Positions 17,345 through 25,893 of a stretch of DNA of 62,726 nt are shown here, one piece after another; position 1 is the first letter of the stretch, and each line of letters starts with the position of its first letter. The stretch comes from Erythrobacteraceae bacterium (GTDB lineage: Bacteria > Pseudomonadota > Alphaproteobacteria > Sphingomonadales > Sphingomonadaceae). The notes under the pieces were generated by a model. The model was given only the letters and a program-made list of their open reading frames with translations, was not told the DNA's origin and did not search any database. The stretch is taken from positions 1 through 62,726 of the forward strand of contig JAIYAL010000122.1 in the NCBI GenBank assembly GCA_027489095.1, read 5' to 3'. The translations under genes and the position numbers were made by a program.

Positions 17345-17635
17345 ATGACGATATGCAAGACACTGCTCGCTGCCACCGCAGCTATCGCACTTGCCGGGAA
17401 CGGCCCTGCTCCGGTTCCGGCTCAAGGCCTCGGCGGCAAGGGGCTGGCCTGGACCATGACGGGCCAGTCGCTTGATGCCTGCGCCGTGCTGATCAATGAC
17501 AAGGCGCCCGGGCTTGCGCCAGACGGAACGCCGACTACACTTGACGGATCGCCAGTGGTTGGCAAGGCTGCCATATCCGGCTCAGGAATCGCATTCTACG
17601 CGGCCTCCGGTGCTCGCAATCCGGCCTGCCGGTAA
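17345..17635 (+). pseudogene. Signal peptide joined to a glycosidase C-terminal domain (probable internally deleted gene)
   Basis: 96 residues, starting 1 nt after the manD stop. Residues 1-27 are a plausible signal peptide (LLAATAAIALAGNGPAPVPA, cut after AQG or nearby). The rest (VLINDKAPGLAPDGTPTTLD, SGIAFYAASGARNPAC) resembles the small beta-sandwich that closes secreted GH79/GH30-type glycosidases, where a strand of the form LPGxSIAF ends the protein. No catalytic barrel is present. I infer an in-frame deletion that removed the catalytic part of a secreted beta-glucuronidase-like enzyme; a genuine small periplasmic protein is the alternative. The place between manD and kdgK would suit a glucuronidase. 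Confidence 0.4.
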
Positions 17636-17638
17636 GCC

Positions 17639-18526
17639 ATGGCCCGCATCGTCGTCATCGGTGAAGGCATGCTGGAACTCGTGTCGAAGGGTGACGCCTG
17701 GCAACTCGGCTTTGGCGGCGACACGCTGAACACCGCGATCCATCTCGCACGTGCCGGTCACGATGTGGCCTACATTACCGCGCTGGGCCGGGACCCGCTG
17801 AGCGCGGACCTGAAAGCGAGGTGGGCAGCCGAGGGGCTGGACACCTCGCTAGTTCTCGATCATCCGAGCCGCAGCACCGGGCTCTACGCCATTTCGACCG
17901 ACGCACATGGTGAGCGCAGCTTCGCCTATTGGCGCGATAGCAGTGCCGCGCGGGACATGTTTGGCGCGCCGGGGATGGCGGAGGCTCTGGCGCGTGCAGA
18001 ACGCGCTGATCTGCTCTGCTATTCCCTGATCACGTTGGCGATCCTGCCGCCCGGTGACCGCGAGAGAGTTTTTGGGCTTGCGCGCTCCCTTCGCGCGCGC
18101 GGCGCTCGCGTTGCGTTCGACGGCAACTATCGGGCGCGGCTGTGGGCCAGCGCCGAAGAAGCGTGTGCGGCACGCGATGCGGCGATCGGCCTAGCCGATA
18201 TCGGCCTGCCCACGCTGGAGGACGAGAGCCTGCTCTCGGGAGCAGACAGCGCGGACGCCGTGGCGGACCACTGGAACGGGCTGGGCTGCGCAGAAACGAT
18301 CGTCAAGCTGGGGCCGCTTGGGTGCCGTCTGCCCGAAGGCGCAATCTTGCCGCCGCCTGAGGTCCTTTGGCCGATCGATACCAGCGGTGCAGGCGATGCC
18401 TTCAACGGCGGCTATCTGGCTGCGCGGATGCGCGGCGCGAGCACAGTGGATGCAGCAAGTGCCGGACACGCGCTGGCGGGCTGGTGCGTCATGCGCAGCG
18501 GCGCAATCCCGCCTGCCGACACCTGA
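17639..18526 (+). CDS. kdgK: 2-keto-3-deoxygluconate kinase (PfkB family)
   Basis: 295 residues of the ribokinase/PfkB family. The N-terminus VVIGEGMLELV, the substrate-binding GFGGDTLNTAIHLARAG and YITALGRDPLS, the lid-side sequence YWRDSSAARDM, and the C-terminal DTSGAGDAFNGGY with the catalytic aspartate are all typical of KdgK. The reaction is KDG + ATP to 2-keto-3-deoxy-6-phosphogluconate, the meeting point of both uronate routes in this island and the entry to the Entner-Doudoroff pathway. It follows manD in the same operon. The aldolase that would complete the path is not in the window. Confidence 0.92.
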   Translation: MARIVVIGEGMLELVSKGDAWQLGFGGDTLNTAIHLARAGHDVAYITALGRDPLSADLKARWAAEGLDTSLVLDHPSRSTGLYAISTDAHGERSFAYWRDSSAARDMFGAPGMAEALARAERADLLCYSLITLAILPPGDRERVFGLARSLRARGARVAFDGNYRARLWASAEEACAARDAAIGLADIGLPTLEDESLLSGADSADAVADHWNGLGCAETIVKLGPLGCRLPEGAILPPPEVLWPIDTSGAGDAFNGGYLAARMRGASTVDAASAGHALAGWCVMRSGAIPPADT

Positions 18527-18570
18527 ACCGAACGGAAGCCTGCGTCTGAGCAGGAAATCGGCGGCAAACC

Positions 18571-18780
18571 CTACTGCGTGGTAACGCCCTCGCGTCCCCG
18601 CAGCATGGCCACCAGCATGGCCCGCAGCACCAGCGCCCTGATGACATCGAGCGCGCCGAAGGCTGCGAACAGCGGGTTGTAGCCATTGAGGTCGGTGCTC
18701 TTACCGATCGGCAATGTGAGTAGCATCCCGAAGATCCATGCCACCGTTCGACGCAACGCGCTTTTGCAAAGTCGGATCAC
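18571..18780 (-). pseudogene. C-terminal relic of an MFS transporter
   Basis: A 69-codon minus-strand frame between kdgK and the GH5 gene. Its middle part, WIFGMLLTLPIGKSTDLNGY then NPLFAAFGALDVIRALVLRA, has the layout of the last two membrane helices of an MFS carrier (helix 11, a GKxxDxxGY loop, helix 12, short basic tail). No upstream transporter sequence remains: the GH5 gene begins within 5 bp. It looks like the stump of a sugar-acid transporter. A complete MFS carrier is present elsewhere in the island, so the function is not lost. Confidence 0.5.
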
Positions 18781-18784
18781 CGGG

Positions 18785-19810
18785 TCATTTTGTGCGCGGC
18801 GTTACATCCATCGCATCGAGCATTCCCGGCACCCATGCCTTCTTTGCACTATCGTACAGCGGGAAGGTGTTGGTGTAAGCCCAAGCGCACATACCGATTC
18901 CGGCCGCAGCGAATGCGGCCTGCACGGACTTCTGGTAATGCACCCGCTGGTCGACCGGGATGTTTTCGTTGGCGCCAAACTCGCCCATGAAAGGGGTCTT
19001 GCCAGTACGCGTCACATAATCGCGGATCTTCTGAACATTGGCGGACAGCTCGTCGAGATCAGCCTGCGACCCGAAACGGCGCCCCCGCGGCGGCACCGGA
19101 GTGACCCACGTGGCCCCCTGATGCGTGAAGGCGAATGGGTCGTAATAATGAAAGGTCGGGATGACGTTGGCGTCGTCGGGCAACTGCAATGTCGCCAGCG
19201 AACCGATTCCGCTCCACATCTCGCCGCCATATATCACCGGCCTGACCGGGTTTGTGCTGCGGATCGCCGCAAGCGCCGGGGCGAGCGTCTCGACAAGATT
19301 GGCGTTGGTCAGCTTGTCATGCGGCTCGTTCTCGATTTCGAACCACAGATGCGCATCATCCTGATCGGCAAACGTAGCGCCAATCTGCTTCCAGATACCT
19401 GCCAGCCGCGCCTGGTTCGCGCCGGGGTCCTTGAACAGATCGTCGAAGTTGTGGTCATTCAGAATGACATTCAGTCCGGCTGCACGGGCGAGCCCGACAA
19501 CATGCTTCGTCCGCGCCAGAAAGGCTGGATCGATGGTGTAGGGCGCTGTCTTGCTGGCGTGCGCCGACCACCGCACAGGCAGCCTGATCGTCTCGAAGCC
19601 CGCCTTGGCGATGATCGTGAAATCATCATCGGCAATCTTGCGCCCCCAGTCACCCTCATTCGGCGCTTCAAGGTGATTGCCCATGTTGATGCAACGGCCA
19701 ACCGGCAGGCTGTTTGTCGCCGCCTGGGTGGCGGGTGCCATGGCCATCAGCGCGAAGACCGGTAGCGCGCGTTGCAGTCGGCGCCGAAGTTTTGACGTGC
19801 CCCTGTTCAT
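18785..19810 (-). CDS. Secreted endoglucanase-like glycoside hydrolase family 5
   Basis: 341 residues with a signal peptide (ALPVFALMAMAPATQA). The GH5 TIM barrel shows RLPVRWS (about 77-82), NDHNFDDL, the acid/base glutamate in IENEPHD (Glu162), the HYYDP motif (220-224) and the nucleophile in MGEFGAN (Glu276). It should cleave internal beta-1,4-glucosidic bonds in the periplasm or outside the cell. The ATG at 19810 is chosen because GGGAGAAGG lies just before it; upstream in-frame starts would reach the operator. A palindrome typical of LacI regulators lies 56 bp upstream. The exact glucan is not readable; cellulose, beta-glucan or an acidic glucan are possible. Confidence 0.9.
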   Translation of the reverse strand: MNRGTSKLRRRLQRALPVFALMAMAPATQAATNSLPVGRCINMGNHLEAPNEGDWGRKIADDDFTIIAKAGFETIRLPVRWSAHASKTAPYTIDPAFLARTKHVVGLARAAGLNVILNDHNFDDLFKDPGANQARLAGIWKQIGATFADQDDAHLWFEIENEPHDKLTNANLVETLAPALAAIRSTNPVRPVIYGGEMWSGIGSLATLQLPDDANVIPTFHYYDPFAFTHQGATWVTPVPPRGRRFGSQADLDELSANVQKIRDYVTRTGKTPFMGEFGANENIPVDQRVHYQKSVQAAFAAAGIGMCAWAYTNTFPLYDSAKKAWVPGMLDAMDVTPRTK

Positions 19811-19865
19811 CGCCTTCTCCCAATTCTTATGGTCCGAACAATTTTGATGTTCCGGACCCGGTAGC

Positions 19866-19877
19866 GGTAGCGCTACC
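19866..19877. promoter_or_regulatory. LacI-type operator upstream of GH5 (site A)
   Basis: The perfect 12-bp palindrome GGTAGCGCTACC with the central CG step of LacI-family operators. It lies 56 bp before the GH5 start codon. Related sequences at five other places in the island, and a LacI gene 600 bp away, support a shared regulator. Confidence 0.75.
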
Positions 19878-19986
19878 AATTTAGGCACTTTGGGAGTGCG
19901 CTTTCACCAAGTCAACAGCATGAATGCCGCGCTGTGAAGCACTCGGCCTGCCGATAAGCTACGGGTTTTACGCAGCCTTCGCCTTC

Positions 19987-20187
19987 CTATCGATCATCTT
20001 CGTTTTGCGGTTTGTCCACCAAACGCGAGGCACATAACTTGAAGAAATGATCGGCTGACTCTGTCGAAAAAAGTCGCATAATGGCACCTTTGGAGAAAAG
20101 TTCAGGGCTGAACTTTAATAATCCGATGTCAAATGCCGAATCTATAGAGCTCAATATCCCGCTGATTTTGTTAGAGACGTCTGCCAT
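19987..20187 (-). CDS. Hypothetical small protein in a long, AT-richer intergenic region
   Basis: 66 codons, beginning MADVSNKISGIL and ending DKPQNEDDR. I do not recognise it. The composition is clearly less GC-rich than the neighbouring genes and no strong ribosome site precedes it, so it may be a relic or foreign DNA. It is the only sizeable frame in the 670-bp gap between the GH5 start (19810) and the LacI gene (20482). The rest of the gap holds two LacI-type palindromes (19866 and 20338) and no other clear signal. Confidence 0.25.
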   Translation of the reverse strand: MADVSNKISGILSSIDSAFDIGLLKFSPELFSKGAIMRLFSTESADHFFKLCASRLVDKPQNEDDR

Positions 20188-20337
20188 ATAGCGGTGCAGG
20201 GATATTGAAATATTACGACTTCGTATTCCAAAGCCATGCCATCACTGTCAAAACCTTCACCGCGCTTTGCGACGGGTCAGCATAAGGATAAATGGCGGAT
20301 TGACGGGTGCCAACACAAAGCGATTGCAAAACCCGAT

Positions 20338-20349
20338 GGTAGCGCTAGC
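20338..20349. promoter_or_regulatory. LacI-type operator upstream of the first LacI gene (site B)
   Basis: GGTAGCGCTAGC, one mismatch from the perfect site A, within ATGGTAGCGCTAGCGGCCAA. It lies 133 bp before the LacI start, consistent with autoregulation. Confidence 0.6.
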
Positions 20350-20481
20350 GGCCAATTTGCGCTATGTTCGCGTGATTTTCCGGGCCGTGCTGCAAGCGGC
20401 GGCGGATAGCCCGGTTTGATCGCCGGACGTGCGCCTCCGGCTGGGTGCGTTTGAGTTTTATCACTGACCTGGGAACTGCAA

Positions 20482-21531
20482 ATGAGTGCACGATCACCTC
20501 GACCCAAGGCAGGTGTCGTGACGATTGCCGATGTGGCGGCGGCATCGGGGTTTTCGCCCATGACGGTTTCGCGCGTTATCAACAACGATACAAAAGTCCG
20601 CGAAAGTACGAGGCTCCTGGTGCAGCAGGCGATTGCTGCGCTCAACTATTCGCCAAACCTTGCGGCGCGTTCGCTGGCCGGGGCCGATCAGATGCGCATT
20701 GGCTTGCTCTACAGCAACCCCAGTGCCGCCTACCTGAGCCGCTACTTGCTTGGCAGTCTCGAGCAGGCGCGCGCCGCACATGTCGAACTTATCGTCGTCA
20801 AATGTGACTCGGGCGAGCAAGGTGAGGAGGAGGCAATCCGCGAGCTTCTGTCGAGCGGTGTTGACGGCGTCATCCTTTCAGAGCCGATGTGCGATTCACC
20901 GCGAATTCTCGCGTTGTTTGCCCAGTTCGATACCTTGGTCGTGGCCGTGGGGAACTGGCGGCCTTCAAGCCGGATGTCCGTTGTTCGCATCGACGACCGC
21001 GAAGCCGCTGCGGAGATGACTCGCCACATTATCGCGCTGGGCCATCGCCGGATTGGCTTGATCATCGGGAATGCCTTGCACTTGGCGAGCGAGGCGCGCC
21101 GGCAGGGCTTTGAAGCTGCGATGGAGGCCGCTGGGCTTGCGGTGCCGCCGGAATACATGGTTCAGGGTCACTTTACCTACCGATCGGGCCTTGAGGCTGC
21201 GGAGGCGCTGCTCGATCTACCCGAGCGGCCTACCGCAATTTTTGCGAGCAATGACGATATGGCGGCGGCAACGATTGCGGTTGCGCACCGCCGCAATCTT
21301 GATGTGCCGCGCGACCTGACCGTATGCGGGTTCGATGACACCGACTTTGCGCAGTCGATCTGGCCCGAACTGACGACCATTCACCAGCCGATTGCCGAAA
21401 TGTCGCGCGCTGCAGTCGATATGCTGATCGATCAGATCCGAGCCCGTCGCGCTGGCCGCAACGAAACCGGGCGCGACCAATTGCTCGACTACAAGCTGGT
21501 ACTGCGTGATTCGGACGCGCCGCCCGGCTGA
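20482..21531 (+). CDS. LacI-family transcriptional regulator (island regulator 1)
   Basis: 349 residues. The helix-turn-helix (about 14-35) reads VTIADVAAASGFSPMTVSRV, followed by the hinge helix NLAARSLAG that inserts into the minor groove at a central CG. The periplasmic-binding-protein-like core follows, with SGVDGVILSEP, RIDDREAAAEMTRHIIALGH, AIFASNDDMAAA and GFDDTDFA. It lies in the middle of genes preceded by GGTAGCGCTACC-type palindromes (GH5, itself, both GH3, TonB receptor and halogenases), so I infer that it controls polymer attack and uptake. The inducer is probably an oligosaccharide of the target glycan. Confidence 0.9.
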   Translation: MSARSPRPKAGVVTIADVAAASGFSPMTVSRVINNDTKVRESTRLLVQQAIAALNYSPNLAARSLAGADQMRIGLLYSNPSAAYLSRYLLGSLEQARAAHVELIVVKCDSGEQGEEEAIRELLSSGVDGVILSEPMCDSPRILALFAQFDTLVVAVGNWRPSSRMSVVRIDDREAAAEMTRHIIALGHRRIGLIIGNALHLASEARRQGFEAAMEAAGLAVPPEYMVQGHFTYRSGLEAAEALLDLPERPTAIFASNDDMAAATIAVAHRRNLDVPRDLTVCGFDDTDFAQSIWPELTTIHQPIAEMSRAAVDMLIDQIRARRAGRNETGRDQLLDYKLVLRDSDAPPG

Positions 21532-21636
21532 TCCGTCGATTATAGTGTCGAGGCCCAATTCAAGAGTCTCTTGAGCACAGTCCGTTTGCAGACGGTCGAC
21601 TGCCTTGTCGTGTTTGCTGTCCAGCCGCGCTCGCGT

Positions 21637-21655
21637 GGGGACGTCACCCGTCCCC
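21637..21655. terminator. Hairpin between LacI and GH3, possible terminator or attenuator
   Basis: GGGGACG-TCACC-CGTCCCC forms a 7-bp GC-rich stem with a 5-nt loop about 105 bp after the LacI stop and 90 bp before GH3. No T-run follows, so intrinsic termination is doubtful; it may only separate the two transcripts or stabilise the mRNA 3' end. Confidence 0.3.
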
Positions 21656-21710
21656 AACCCCTTGGAATGACCCCGGTCGACAAACGCCATTGAACGACCA
21701 TTCGATTATT

Positions 21711-21722
21711 GATAGCGCTATC
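21711..21722. promoter_or_regulatory. LacI-type operator upstream of the first GH3 gene (site C)
   Basis: The perfect palindrome GATAGCGCTATC, differing from site A only in the paired outer position. It ends 19 bp before the chosen GH3 start, overlapping any promoter, and argues against the longer in-frame start at 21709. Confidence 0.7.
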
Positions 21723-21741
21723 ATTCAAAGGGAGAATGGTA

Positions 21742-24192
21742 ATGCGGAACCTTTTGGCGACACTGCTGGTGGGCGGTTCGCTGTTGATTGTGACATCAGC
21801 AGCCCTAGCGCAGGTCGGTGTCCCCACAGCTGCGAACTGGCCCGCCTTGACGGATCCGGTCGAGGCGGATCCCGCCATCGCCGCGCGCATCGAGGCGATC
21901 ATGGCGAAGATGTCGCTCGAACAAAAAGTGGGGCAGGTGATTCAGGGCGATCTTGGCAGCGTTTCGCCCGATGATGTCGCGCGCTATCATCTCGGATCGG
22001 TGCTTAATGGTGGCAGCAGCGATCCTGCAGGCAAGCGCTTTGGCACCGGGGCGGACTGGCTGCATGAGGCTGATCGCTTCTACGACGCCTCGGTGAGGCC
22101 GTCGGGCAATCTGCCCGTCATACCCATTATCTGGGGCAGTGACGCCGTGCACGGCCATAGCAATGTGATTGGCGCAACGCTGTTCCCGCACAACATCGGC
22201 CTCGGTGCGATGCGAAATCCCGAACTGATGCGCCAGATCGGCGCGGTAACGGCGCGCGAGATGCGCGTCACCGGGCTCGACTGGACGTTCGCGCCGACCC
22301 TTGCCGTGGTGCGCGATGACCGCTGGGGACGGACCTATGAAGGCTATTCCGAAAATCCCGAGATCGTCGCGTCCTATGCCGGGCCGTTCGTTGAAGGGCT
22401 GCAAGGCAAGATCGGGGCCGCAGACTGGCTGAACGGGCCACACATTGTGGCTACCGCTAAACACTTCATTGGCGACGGCGGCACGGTCAACGGAAAGGAT
22501 ACGGGCGACAATCTGGCGAGCGAGGCAGAGCTGCGCGACATTCACGGGGCGGGCTATGTGCCGGCGCTGCAAGCCGGTGCCCAGACGGTCATGGCCAGCT
22601 TCTCGAGTTGGCAGGGTGCAAAAATGCACGGCAATTCCATGATGCTGACCGATGTTTTGAAGCACCAGATGGGCTTTGGCGGCTTTGTCGTTGGCGACTG
22701 GAACGGCCATGGTCAGGTTGTCGGCTGCTCGCCGACACAGTGCCCTCAGTCGATCAATGCCGGCCTCGACATGTTCATGGCACCCGACAGCTGGAAAGAA
22801 CTGTGGGAGTCGACACTGGCCAACGTCAAAGCGGGCAAGATCCCGATGGCAAGGCTCGATGATGCGGTTGCCCGCATTCTGCGTGTCAAGTTGCGCGCCG
22901 GCCTGTTCGAAGCTGGCCGCCCATCGTCGCGGCCGCTGGGCGGCCAATGGAGCGAACTCGGTTCGCCAGCGAACCGCGCGATCGCACGCGAGGCGGTGCG
23001 TCAGTCGCTGGTGCTGCTCAAGAACGAGCACGCCGCCCTGCCGATAAAGGCTGGCGCAACGGTGCTGGTTGCGGGCGACGGCGCCAACAACTTCATGAAG
23101 CAATCGGGCGGCTGGACCTTGTCGTGGCAAGGAACCGACCTGATGCCAGCCGACTTCCCGGGCGCCACCACTATCGGCCAGGCGCTCGTTGACGCGGCCA
23201 GGGCTGGCGGTGGCAGCGCGACGATTTCAGGAGATGGCAGCTTTGCGCACAAACCCGATGTGGCTGTCGTGGTGTTCGGCGAGGACCCCTATGCCGAGTT
23301 CATGGGGGACGTCCCGGATCTGCTGTTCCGGGACAAGAAGGACAATCTGGCGCTGCTGCAACGCTATCAGGCCGCAGGCATTCCGACCGTAGCCGTTTTC
23401 CTGTCCGGGCGACCGCTTTGGGTCAACCAGCACATCAATGCATCGGATGCATTTGTCGCGGCCTGGTTGCCGGGCTCCGAAGGTGGCGGGATTGCCGATG
23501 TGCTTTATGGCAAGGCTGATTTTCGCGGCCGCTTGTCGTTCAGCTGGCCCAAACGCGCGACCCAGTTTGGCCTGAATGTCGGCAGCCCTGACTATGATCC
23601 CCTGTTCCCCTATGGCTACGGGCTCAGTTACGCGCACCCGGGGACGGTTGGATTGCTGAGCACGGACAGCGGCATCGCGATCCATTCGGACACACCGTTC
23701 GGGACCTGGTTCTCGCGCGGCCGGGTTGGTACGGGGCTGATCCTGGCGACACCTGGATCAGGCCTCCAGATCAGCGCCGTTGACCGCAGTGCGCAAGAAG
23801 ATTCGCGCCGCGTAGTGTGGAATGGCACCGGCGACGGCGCGCTTGCCGTGACCAGTACGCCCCCGCTCGATCTGGCGCGTGAAAGCAATGGCCAACTGGC
23901 GATCGAAATGGATGCGCGCGTCGATGCCATCGATGCCACATCGGTGGACGTGTCGATGGAATGCGGAGACAAATGCGGTGCCACGATCAACATCGCAGCG
24001 GCGCTGCGGTCCCATGCCGGAAAGGGCTGGCAAACGCTCTCGATCCCGTTGTCGTGTTTCGCCAAGGCCGGGACCAATATGCAGAACGTCACGGTCCCGC
24101 TTCGCCTGACGACACGGGGCACGCTCGACTTGCGGTTCTCGCGCATAGCGCTCGGTACGTCGGGCGTCGGCGTTGTCGACTGTGCACGCTAG
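21742..24192 (+). CDS. ExoP-like glycoside hydrolase family 3 beta-glucosidase
   Basis: 816 residues with a signal peptide (LLATLLVGGSLLIVTSAALA). The N-terminal barrel begins with IEAIMAKMSLEQKVGQVIQG. The nucleophile is Asp319 in VVGDWNGHG, and KHFIGDGGTVNGKDTG is the substrate loop. The second alpha/beta domain has AVRQSLVLLKNEHAALPI and WLPGSEGGGIADVLYGK. A C-terminal beta domain of about 150 residues matches the ExoP-type extension. It should release glucose, or a decorated residue, from non-reducing ends in the periplasm. The ATG at 21742 is favoured by GGGAGA 6 nt upstream and by the operator. A paralogue lies at 37916-40411. Confidence 0.92.
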   Translation: MRNLLATLLVGGSLLIVTSAALAQVGVPTAANWPALTDPVEADPAIAARIEAIMAKMSLEQKVGQVIQGDLGSVSPDDVARYHLGSVLNGGSSDPAGKRFGTGADWLHEADRFYDASVRPSGNLPVIPIIWGSDAVHGHSNVIGATLFPHNIGLGAMRNPELMRQIGAVTAREMRVTGLDWTFAPTLAVVRDDRWGRTYEGYSENPEIVASYAGPFVEGLQGKIGAADWLNGPHIVATAKHFIGDGGTVNGKDTGDNLASEAELRDIHGAGYVPALQAGAQTVMASFSSWQGAKMHGNSMMLTDVLKHQMGFGGFVVGDWNGHGQVVGCSPTQCPQSINAGLDMFMAPDSWKELWESTLANVKAGKIPMARLDDAVARILRVKLRAGLFEAGRPSSRPLGGQWSELGSPANRAIAREAVRQSLVLLKNEHAALPIKAGATVLVAGDGANNFMKQSGGWTLSWQGTDLMPADFPGATTIGQALVDAARAGGGSATISGDGSFAHKPDVAVVVFGEDPYAEFMGDVPDLLFRDKKDNLALLQRYQAAGIPTVAVFLSGRPLWVNQHINASDAFVAAWLPGSEGGGIADVLYGKADFRGRLSFSWPKRATQFGLNVGSPDYDPLFPYGYGLSYAHPGTVGLLSTDSGIAIHSDTPFGTWFSRGRVGTGLILATPGSGLQISAVDRSAQEDSRRVVWNGTGDGALAVTSTPPLDLARESNGQLAIEMDARVDAIDATSVDVSMECGDKCGATINIAAALRSHAGKGWQTLSIPLSCFAKAGTNMQNVTVPLRLTTRGTLDLRFSRIALGTSGVGVVDCAR

Positions 24193-24378
24193 TGGATGTC
24201 TTGACCCGATCTGCGGCCGGCAATCTGGCGCGGCGCATGCTCTAACGTTGTGGGCACGGCGCGTAGCGGATACGACCATGAGGGCTACCGTGGGTTCGCG
24301 AGCACGGCTCCTGTTCGCAAAGCATCGGCCATTGGATGAGGACGCGGCTCTGCGTGAACGATTGGTAGGGTAGAGGGT

Positions 24379-25893
24379 ATGCAGCAGACCCCGATCAAGG
24401 TCATCGTGCTAGGCGGCGGTACCGCAGGCTGGATGTCCGCGACGGCGCTCGCCAAACTGCTGCCGGGCATCGTCGAGGTCGAGCTCATCGAGTCGGCCGA
24501 AGTTGGTATCGTCGGTGTCGGCGAGGCAACACTGCCGCATATTCGCGCGTTTGTGGAGCGCCTCGGCATCGATGAGGCCGACTTCATGCGTGCCACACAG
24601 GCAACGTTCAAGCTGGGCATCGACTTTCGCGATTTTGGCCGAATTGGCGACAGCTATATCCACCCTTTCGGGACGTTCGGCCAACCACTCGCCGGGGTGC
24701 CTTTCCACCATTACTGGCTGCAGATGCGCGCAGCTGGCATGGCGCGTGATCTTGGTGACTATTCGGTCGCTGTCGCTGCTGCACGCGCGTCCCGCTTCGC
24801 CTTGCCGCATGGCAGTGAGTCCATTCTCAGCTCAAGCTACGGCTATGCCTACCAGTTTGATGCCGCCTTGTTTGGGCCCTATCTGCGGACGGTCGCGCTC
24901 GGCCTTGGTGTCAAGCGGACAGAGGCCAATGTTGTCGGGCATCGCCGCAACCCTGAAACGGGCGACGTGGAAGCGTTGATCTTGGCTTCCGGCGAAGCGC
25001 GTCACGCCGATTTGTTCATCGATTGCTCGGGATTCCGCAGCCTCCTGCTCGGCGATGCGCTTGGCGAGAGCTGGGAGGATTGGTCGCACTGGCTGCCATG
25101 CGACCGCGCGGCGGCCTTGCCGTGTCTGCCGGCAAGCCCGACGCTCGAGCCCTATACGCGCGCCACGGCCATGCCCGCCGGCTGGCGTTGGCGGATCCCG
25201 CTGCAGCACCGGGTCGGCAACGGGTATGTCTATGCCAGTGCGTTCCTTGATGATGATGCCGCGTGCAGGGCAATTGTCGCGGCGACCGAGAATGCGCCGC
25301 TCGCCGACCCGCGCATCCTGCGCTTCAAGGCTGGTCGTCGTCGCCATAGCTGGGTCCACAATGTGGTCGGCGTGGGATTGGCCAGCGGTTTCCTCGAACC
25401 TCTTGAATCGACAAGCATCTACCTCGCGCAGATGGCGATCACGCAACTGATCGAGTTGTTTCCCGTTGCGGGCATAACCCAAGCAGACCGCACCAGCTTC
25501 AACCGGCTGGTCGACATGGAGTATGATCGGATTCGGGATTTCCTGATCCTGCATTATCACGCCACAACGCGCGACGACTCGCCATTCTGGGACCACGTCC
25601 GCACCATGCAGATCCCCGACACGCTGGCCGCAAAGCTGGAGCTTTGGCGGGCCACAGGACGTGTCGCGCACTATTCGGAAGGCCTGTTTCTCGAGCAGAG
25701 CTGGATTGCCGTCTACCTCGGCCAGGGCATCGTGCCGCACGCCTGGGACGCGCGCGCGGCGCTGCCGACGCGCGATAACCTTGCCCAGGCGATGTCGACG
25801 ATCGCGCGTGAGGTCGGAACCCAGGTGGCGGGAATGCAGGATCATGGTGCTTTCCTGCACGCTCAGACGAAGCGCCTCGCCCGTGTCGGATGA
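24379..25893 (+). CDS. Flavin-dependent halogenase (tryptophan-halogenase family), copy 1
   Basis: 504 residues. The FAD motif [14 protein letters not shown] is at the N-terminus; the catalytic lysine is Lys78 in TFKLGIDF; the halogenase signature WRWRIP is at 269-274; and EPLESTSI carries the second catalytic residue (Glu343). All elements needed for hypohalous acid delivery are present, but the natural substrate is unknown. In sphingomonads such genes often stand beside TonB receptors of polysaccharide loci. No flavin reductase is encoded nearby. It overlaps the next halogenase-like gene by 11 bp. The 186-bp gap upstream holds no recognisable gene, and I find no copy of the island palindrome there. 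Confidence 0.88.
   Translation: MQQTPIKVIVLGGGTAGWMSATALAKLLPGIVEVELIESAEVGIVGVGEATLPHIRAFVERLGIDEADFMRATQATFKLGIDFRDFGRIGDSYIHPFGTFGQPLAGVPFHHYWLQMRAAGMARDLGDYSVAVAAARASRFALPHGSESILSSSYGYAYQFDAALFGPYLRTVALGLGVKRTEANVVGHRRNPETGDVEALILASGEARHADLFIDCSGFRSLLLGDALGESWEDWSHWLPCDRAAALPCLPASPTLEPYTRATAMPAGWRWRIPLQHRVGNGYVYASAFLDDDAACRAIVAATENAPLADPRILRFKAGRRRHSWVHNVVGVGLASGFLEPLESTSIYLAQMAITQLIELFPVAGITQADRTSFNRLVDMEYDRIRDFLILHYHATTRDDSPFWDHVRTMQIPDTLAAKLELWRATGRVAHYSEGLFLEQSWIAVYLGQGIVPHAWDARAALPTRDNLAQAMSTIAREVGTQVAGMQDHGAFLHAQTKRLARVG

Noticed and set aside
16102-17376. 424-codon minus-strand frame
   Set aside because: It is antisense to manD, which matches a structurally known enzyme residue by residue.
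21805-23130. 441-codon open frame on the minus strand
   Set aside because: It lies wholly antisense to the GH3 gene, whose domains and operator are clear; long antisense frames are common in GC-rich DNA and the translation has no recognisable motif.
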